From positions 1 through 16,744 of the forward strand of contig JBAZMG010000018.1 of NCBI GenBank assembly GCA_041649895.1: DNA of 16,744 nucleotides, read 5' to 3'. Source of the DNA: STD1-204 sp041649895 (lineage in GTDB: Bacteria; Patescibacteriota; Minisyncoccia; Minisyncoccales; Minisyncoccaceae). Both the position numbers and the translations under genes were made by a program. Under the pieces are notes generated by a model. The model was not told the DNA's origin, searched no databases, and was given only the letters and a program-made list of their open reading frames with translations. Within the stretch, counting starts at the first letter, position 1. Every line of letters begins with the position of its first letter. Shown here piece after piece: positions 13,359 to 16,744 of this stretch.

Positions 13359-14246
13359 TTATTGCAATATTTTTGAATCAGCCAAAAACTTTTTAATATC
13401 GTCTTTGTATTTCGGATCTTTCAAGAGCAATGTCAAAAACGACTTGAACCATAACGATTTGTTCCCGCACTCCAACCAATCACCTTTTATCTCATAACCA
13501 TAAAACGGCTTGCCTTCTTCCGCCATTGTTCCCAAAACCTGGCCGATGCAATAATCATTTTCCATCATTTCCTTGTGTTTGCCCAAAAACTCAAAAACAT
13601 CGGGGGTTAGGATCAACCTTCCCAAAAAAGCCAAATTGGAACAGGCTTGTCCCTGTTTTGGTTTCTGCACGAATCTTTTGATTTTATAAAAACTATTGGC
13701 GACTTTTTCATAATCAACCACTCCGTATTTTGACAACTCCTTCTCCGGCATGGCTTTTAGCGCCATTATCGGGCGCTGGCACGTTTTAAAGACCTCTATC
13801 ATTTGCGCCAAGGCCGGAACCTCAGAATCAATAATATCGTCACAAAAACTGACGGCACACGGCTCCTTCCCGGCAAAATCCTTGGCTTTGTATATCGCAT
13901 CCGCGTTGCCATGAGCTTTCCGCTGATACGCCGTGGAAAATTCCATTTTACCGAAAAGCTGTTCCAAATCTTTTAACGCCTTAAGTTCTTCCGCTTTCTT
14001 GTTTTCCTCTAATCTTTTTTCCAAATTAACATCTCTTTTAAAATAGTTTAAAACTTCTTTTTGTCCCGGCCGAGTTATAAGCTGGATTTGGTTTATTCCG
14101 GATAGCATCGCCTCTTCGGCGACATAATGGATCAAGGGTTTATCAGCCAAAGGAATCAGCTCTTTTGAAACCGCCTTGGATATCGGCAAAAATCTCGTTG
14201 CCAGTCCGGCAATGGGAAAGATCGCTTTCTTCACTTCGTTTTTCAT
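13359..14246 (-). CDS. galU: UTP--glucose-1-phosphate uridylyltransferase
   Basis: This 295-residue nucleotidyltransferase makes UDP-glucose from UTP and glucose-1-phosphate, feeding cell-surface polysaccharide or glycolipid synthesis. The N-terminal nucleotide-binding signature reads AGLATRFLP (13-21), followed by SKELIPLADKPLIHY. Later segments match the family: SFCDDIID for the metal/UTP-binding acids, RFVQKPKQGQACSNLAFLGRLILTP, and the sugar-binding GDWLECGNK near the end. The usual GxGTR motif has Ala16 in place of the second glycine, a mild departure. A related thymidylyl- or other sugar-nucleotidyltransferase is less likely given the EKP..SNLA..GRYILTP-like block. It lies 24 bases after ftsZ and 2 bases before the reductase gene, within the apparent operon. 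No Shine-Dalgarno site is visible. Confidence 0.93.
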   Translation of the reverse strand: MKNEVKKAIFPIAGLATRFLPISKAVSKELIPLADKPLIHYVAEEAMLSGINQIQLITRPGQKEVLNYFKRDVNLEKRLEENKKAEELKALKDLEQLFGKMEFSTAYQRKAHGNADAIYKAKDFAGKEPCAVSFCDDIIDSEVPALAQMIEVFKTCQRPIMALKAMPEKELSKYGVVDYEKVANSFYKIKRFVQKPKQGQACSNLAFLGRLILTPDVFEFLGKHKEMMENDYCIGQVLGTMAEEGKPFYGYEIKGDWLECGNKSLWFKSFLTLLLKDPKYKDDIKKFLADSKILQ

Positions 14247-14270
14247 ATCAAAAATAATTAATTGGTCTGA

Positions 14271-15674
14271 TTATCTCGGTTTTTTTCTGAGGAACGCCGG
14301 TATTTCGAATATCTTTTCATCCTCTTCTTCTTTTTCTATGGCTTTTCTTTCAGCTTCTTTTATTTCAAGCGCGTTTCTTCTTATGTTTTCCTCGGCTTCG
14401 GGTGCTTCTTCTTTTTCTACTTTTTCTTTGTCTTCTTCTTTTTTTTGAACATTTGCCGCTTCCTTATCAACGGATGTTTTAATGTTTTTCAAATTATCAG
14501 ATTTGGCTTTCTTTTTCTTGGAATTCGGTTTTGTTTTCGGGCCTCCTTTTTCCGCCTCCTTTTTCCCTTCACTCGCGGTCGCGAGGATCGTGATCTTGAG
14601 TTCGTTTTTCATTTTCGGGTTTTGAGTAAGACCGAAGATTATTTTCGCGTTCGGAGCAAGTTCGCTTATTTTTCGGCTGATCTGAGCCAAAGATTGCAAG
14701 GACAGATTTTTCGATCCCTCCACGTTAAACAAAACATTATCCGCGTTCTCAAATTTGTATTCCAAGATTGGATTTTTTAAAAGACTTTTCACGAAATCAT
14801 CCGGATTTTGGCTGGATTTGCTCTTGGCGATATTCAAATAGGCAACCTTCTTTTTACCCTCCAATATTGTCTTTATGTCCGCCCAGTCAATATTTATAAG
14901 CCCGGGCGAATAGACCGTTCGCAATAACCCCTCAAGAGAGCTTGATAATTGGCTGTTTAAAAGATTTAAGGCATCGGTAAAAGAAATTTCTTCTTTCGCG
15001 AGCCCGAATATCTTTTCATTGGGCAAAACCATATAAGCGTTCAAATTTTCTTTCATTTTGTGAAGCGAATCAATGGCCGCGTCCATCTTCTTTTTACCCT
15101 CGAAAGCAAAGGGCAAGGTAAATATTCCAAGGACGGTCAATCCGAGATCGTTAGCGATCTTCGCGAAAATCGGCGCGGAGCCCGTACCCGTGCCTCCGCC
15201 CAACGATGAAACTATGATATACAAGTCTTTATTTTCGGCAAAGATGCTTTTGATCTTTTCCGCGTCTTCGCGTCCGGCCCGTTCGCCCAGAACGACGTCC
15301 CTGCCCGTACCCAAGCCTCTCGTCAGTTTTTGGCCGAAAGCGAAAGTTCGAACGTTCTTTGAAAGAGAATTAAGCGCCTGATTATCCGTATTCGCGGCCA
15401 CAAAATCTATCTTTTGCGAAGAAAAATCCTTTAATTTTTTCGAAAGCTCGGAAACTATGTTTCCGCCGCCGCCGCCAATACCCACAACTTTTATTTTCAC
15501 TCTTTTCGCGGAAAAATCAGCCTCTTCGGCTTTATTCTTTTTGGGCGCGAATGCTGTCTTTTTTTTCAAAACCTTTGCCGCTTTCTTTTTAGTCGGTTTC
15601 TTCTTCGGCTTTGACGCGGGAGCCGGCTTCTTTTTCGCTTTGATCTTCTTGGCCTTTTCTTTAATCTTTTTCAT
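14271..15674 (-). CDS. ftsZ: Cell division protein FtsZ with a basic N-terminal extension
   Basis: This 467-residue protein is the tubulin-like GTPase that forms the division ring. After a 58-residue Lys/Ala/Pro-rich extension, the GTPase core begins at VKIKVVGIGGGGGN (59-72). It has AANTDNQAL (93-101), TRGLGTG (118-124), the tubulin signature GGGTGTG (159-165) and a T7 loop NIDWADI (261-267) with both acidic residues, so it should hydrolyse GTP. From about 375 to 454 a very charged Lys/Glu linker, probably disordered or coiled, leads to a C-terminal peptide EIPAFLRKK (457-465). That peptide matches the conserved tail binding FtsA- or ZipA-like anchors. The long basic N-terminus is unusual; no Met lies between residue 1 and the core. 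It sits between the mscS-like gene and galU with 23- to 24-base spacers. Confidence 0.94.
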   Translation of the reverse strand: MKKIKEKAKKIKAKKKPAPASKPKKKPTKKKAAKVLKKKTAFAPKKNKAEEADFSAKRVKIKVVGIGGGGGNIVSELSKKLKDFSSQKIDFVAANTDNQALNSLSKNVRTFAFGQKLTRGLGTGRDVVLGERAGREDAEKIKSIFAENKDLYIIVSSLGGGTGTGSAPIFAKIANDLGLTVLGIFTLPFAFEGKKKMDAAIDSLHKMKENLNAYMVLPNEKIFGLAKEEISFTDALNLLNSQLSSSLEGLLRTVYSPGLINIDWADIKTILEGKKKVAYLNIAKSKSSQNPDDFVKSLLKNPILEYKFENADNVLFNVEGSKNLSLQSLAQISRKISELAPNAKIIFGLTQNPKMKNELKITILATASEGKKEAEKGGPKTKPNSKKKKAKSDNLKNIKTSVDKEAANVQKKEEDKEKVEKEEAPEAEENIRRNALEIKEAERKAIEKEEEDEKIFEIPAFLRKKPR

Positions 15675-15697
15675 TTTTCAACGCTTAAAATTATTAA

Positions 15698-16738
15698 TTA
15701 GGATTTTGCCAATTTGACGCCCATTATATCTAAAGCCTCTTTGATCTTAAAATTGATATTTTGCTGGACGTCCATATATTTATTATAGTCGTTTGAATTG
15801 ACAAAGTAAACTACTTCAAAAACATACGCCTGATCCTTGATGTCGCTAAAATGCGCCCGCTCAAATTCCGCGCTGTCTTCCGCTTTTATGATATTCTTTA
15901 TAGCGTCGAGCATTTCTCGCAATTTTTCACCCGAAGTCTCTTCCGCCAGATAGAGGTCAAAGGTTTTTCTTCTTTTAATGGTCTTTTTGTAGTTGTGGAT
16001 TATATTGTCGAGAAGTTTTCGATTGGAAATAATCATTTCCTCCCCTTTCAATGATATGATCCTGGTGGAGCGGATTCCGATCTTTTTAACCGCTCCGGAC
16101 TCATCCGCGACAACAATAAAATCACCGACCACAAAAGGTTGGTCCAGATAGATCGAAACAAAAGAAAATATATCAAGTAAAATATTTTGCAGGGCGAAAG
16201 CGATGACCACACTACCGACTCCCAACCCGGTCAAGATGGCGCTGATCTTAATTCCAAAATATTGTAAGATCAAAAGAATGGCAATAAACCACAAAACCCA
16301 TTTAAAAAGCGCTCGAACAAACTTTCCAAGCTGTACATAGTCTTCATCCCCTTCGTCCGCCCTCTCTTTGATGCGGAAAAACCAAAAATCAACCACGGTT
16401 TGGAGAATGTGCAAGGCGTAATAAAAAAATACCAAAAAAACAAACAAGTAAAAATATTTCGTAAACTGCGGATCCAGATTGAGAAACTGAGCGGCCACAA
16501 ACAAAGAAAAGATAATATAAAAAGGCCATCCGACCTTTTGGATCGCGTCGGCCAAAAAATTATCATATTTATTCTTAGTGTAATCGGCTATCTTCTTCAA
16601 AGTCCAAACTCCCCATTTTCGGAAAAGATTTAAGACAATTATTGAAACAAAAAATACCAGAAGCGCGATCAAGAAATCCCTGGTATTGTTGCCGAGAGAA
16701 TAGTTTAAAATATTATTGAACAAAGCGACAAAATCCAT
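15698..16738 (-). CDS. MscS-family mechanosensitive ion channel
   Basis: This 346-residue membrane protein has hydrophobic segments near 21-40, 68-87, 92-114, 143-160 and the pore-lining helix 165-190. The hallmark of the family is GLGVGSVVIAFALQNIL (171-187), with small residues packed along the pore helix. It is followed by the beta-domain motif DQPFVVGDFIVV (199-210), GIRSTRI and ISNRKLLDN. A cytoplasmic alpha/beta domain completes the protein. These channels open under membrane tension and release solutes during hypo-osmotic shock. The ATG at 16738 is six bases from the window edge. The upstream frame is open, so a longer N-terminus cannot be excluded, but the present start gives a typical short amphipathic N-terminus. 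It is the first visible gene of the apparent operon leading into ftsZ. Confidence 0.93.
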   Translation of the reverse strand: MDFVALFNNILNYSLGNNTRDFLIALLVFFVSIIVLNLFRKWGVWTLKKIADYTKNKYDNFLADAIQKVGWPFYIIFSLFVAAQFLNLDPQFTKYFYLFVFLVFFYYALHILQTVVDFWFFRIKERADEGDEDYVQLGKFVRALFKWVLWFIAILLILQYFGIKISAILTGLGVGSVVIAFALQNILLDIFSFVSIYLDQPFVVGDFIVVADESGAVKKIGIRSTRIISLKGEEMIISNRKLLDNIIHNYKKTIKRRKTFDLYLAEETSGEKLREMLDAIKNIIKAEDSAEFERAHFSDIKDQAYVFEVVYFVNSNDYNKYMDVQQNINFKIKEALDIMGVKLAKS

Positions 16739-16744
16739 TTTAAA

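Noticed and set aside
16270..16566. Minus-strand 98-residue frame
   Set aside because: It is an alternative frame of the mscS-like gene, whose own frame has clear family motifs.

Overview
The window looks like a chromosomal piece of a Candidate Phyla Radiation (Patescibacteria, probably Parcubacteria-like) bacterium. This is an inference from an AT-rich, tightly packed single-strand layout, weak or absent Shine-Dalgarno sites, lysine-rich proteins, an ADP-forming acetyl-CoA synthetase for fermentative ATP synthesis, and an expanded family of LamG-bearing type IV pilin-like proteins. No rRNA marker is present to confirm it. TGA serves as a normal stop (acdB), so there is no sign of the UGA-glycine code of Gracilibacteria/SR1.

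Every gene I accept is on the minus strand, so transcription runs from high to low coordinates. In that order: a MscS-type channel (15698-16738), FtsZ (14271-15674), GalU (13359-14246), a thioredoxin-reductase-like flavoprotein (12433-13356), enolase (11175-12440) and a glutaredoxin-like protein (10920-11162). These six have spacers of 2 to 24 bases or an 8-base overlap and may form one operon. A small two-helix membrane protein (10523-10864) follows, with its own promoter and a palindromic operator-like site. GAPDH (9423-10427) follows, with a promoter and a clear intrinsic terminator (9343-9387).

The centre (1853-9318) is a tandem array of eight paralogous secreted proteins, called P1 to P8 here in order of transcription. 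Each has a class III prepilin N-terminus with alanine instead of glycine at the cleavage site, a pilin helix, a CxxxxC loop, a LamG/concanavalin-like domain and a conserved C-terminal tail ending in Y/H-A-K-x. Four of the seven junctions (P1/P2, P4/P5, P5/P6, P7/P8) are identical 14-base overlaps in which the tail codons contain the next gene's ATG. The other three junctions have short spacers with hairpins. Two spacers (after P6 and after P8) carry near-identical copies of a GC-rich structured repeat. The N- and C-terminal blocks group the paralogues differently, which points to mosaic recombination. No pilus assembly genes are present, so the machinery must be encoded elsewhere.

The gene-free stretch 1543-1852 holds the array's terminal hairpin and repeat, a 14-base tandem repeat, a good promoter, and a 143-base element that folds into a near-perfect three-way junction. 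That element fills the leader of the last operon, acdB-acdA, and its outer helix would sequester the acdB ribosome-binding region. acdA runs off the left edge.

Taken together, GAPDH, enolase and the acetyl-CoA synthetase cover energy metabolism. FtsZ, GalU and MscS cover division, envelope sugar supply and osmotic protection. The flavoprotein and glutaredoxin form a likely thiol-redox pair. The pilin array is the accessory, surface-exposed part of the window.
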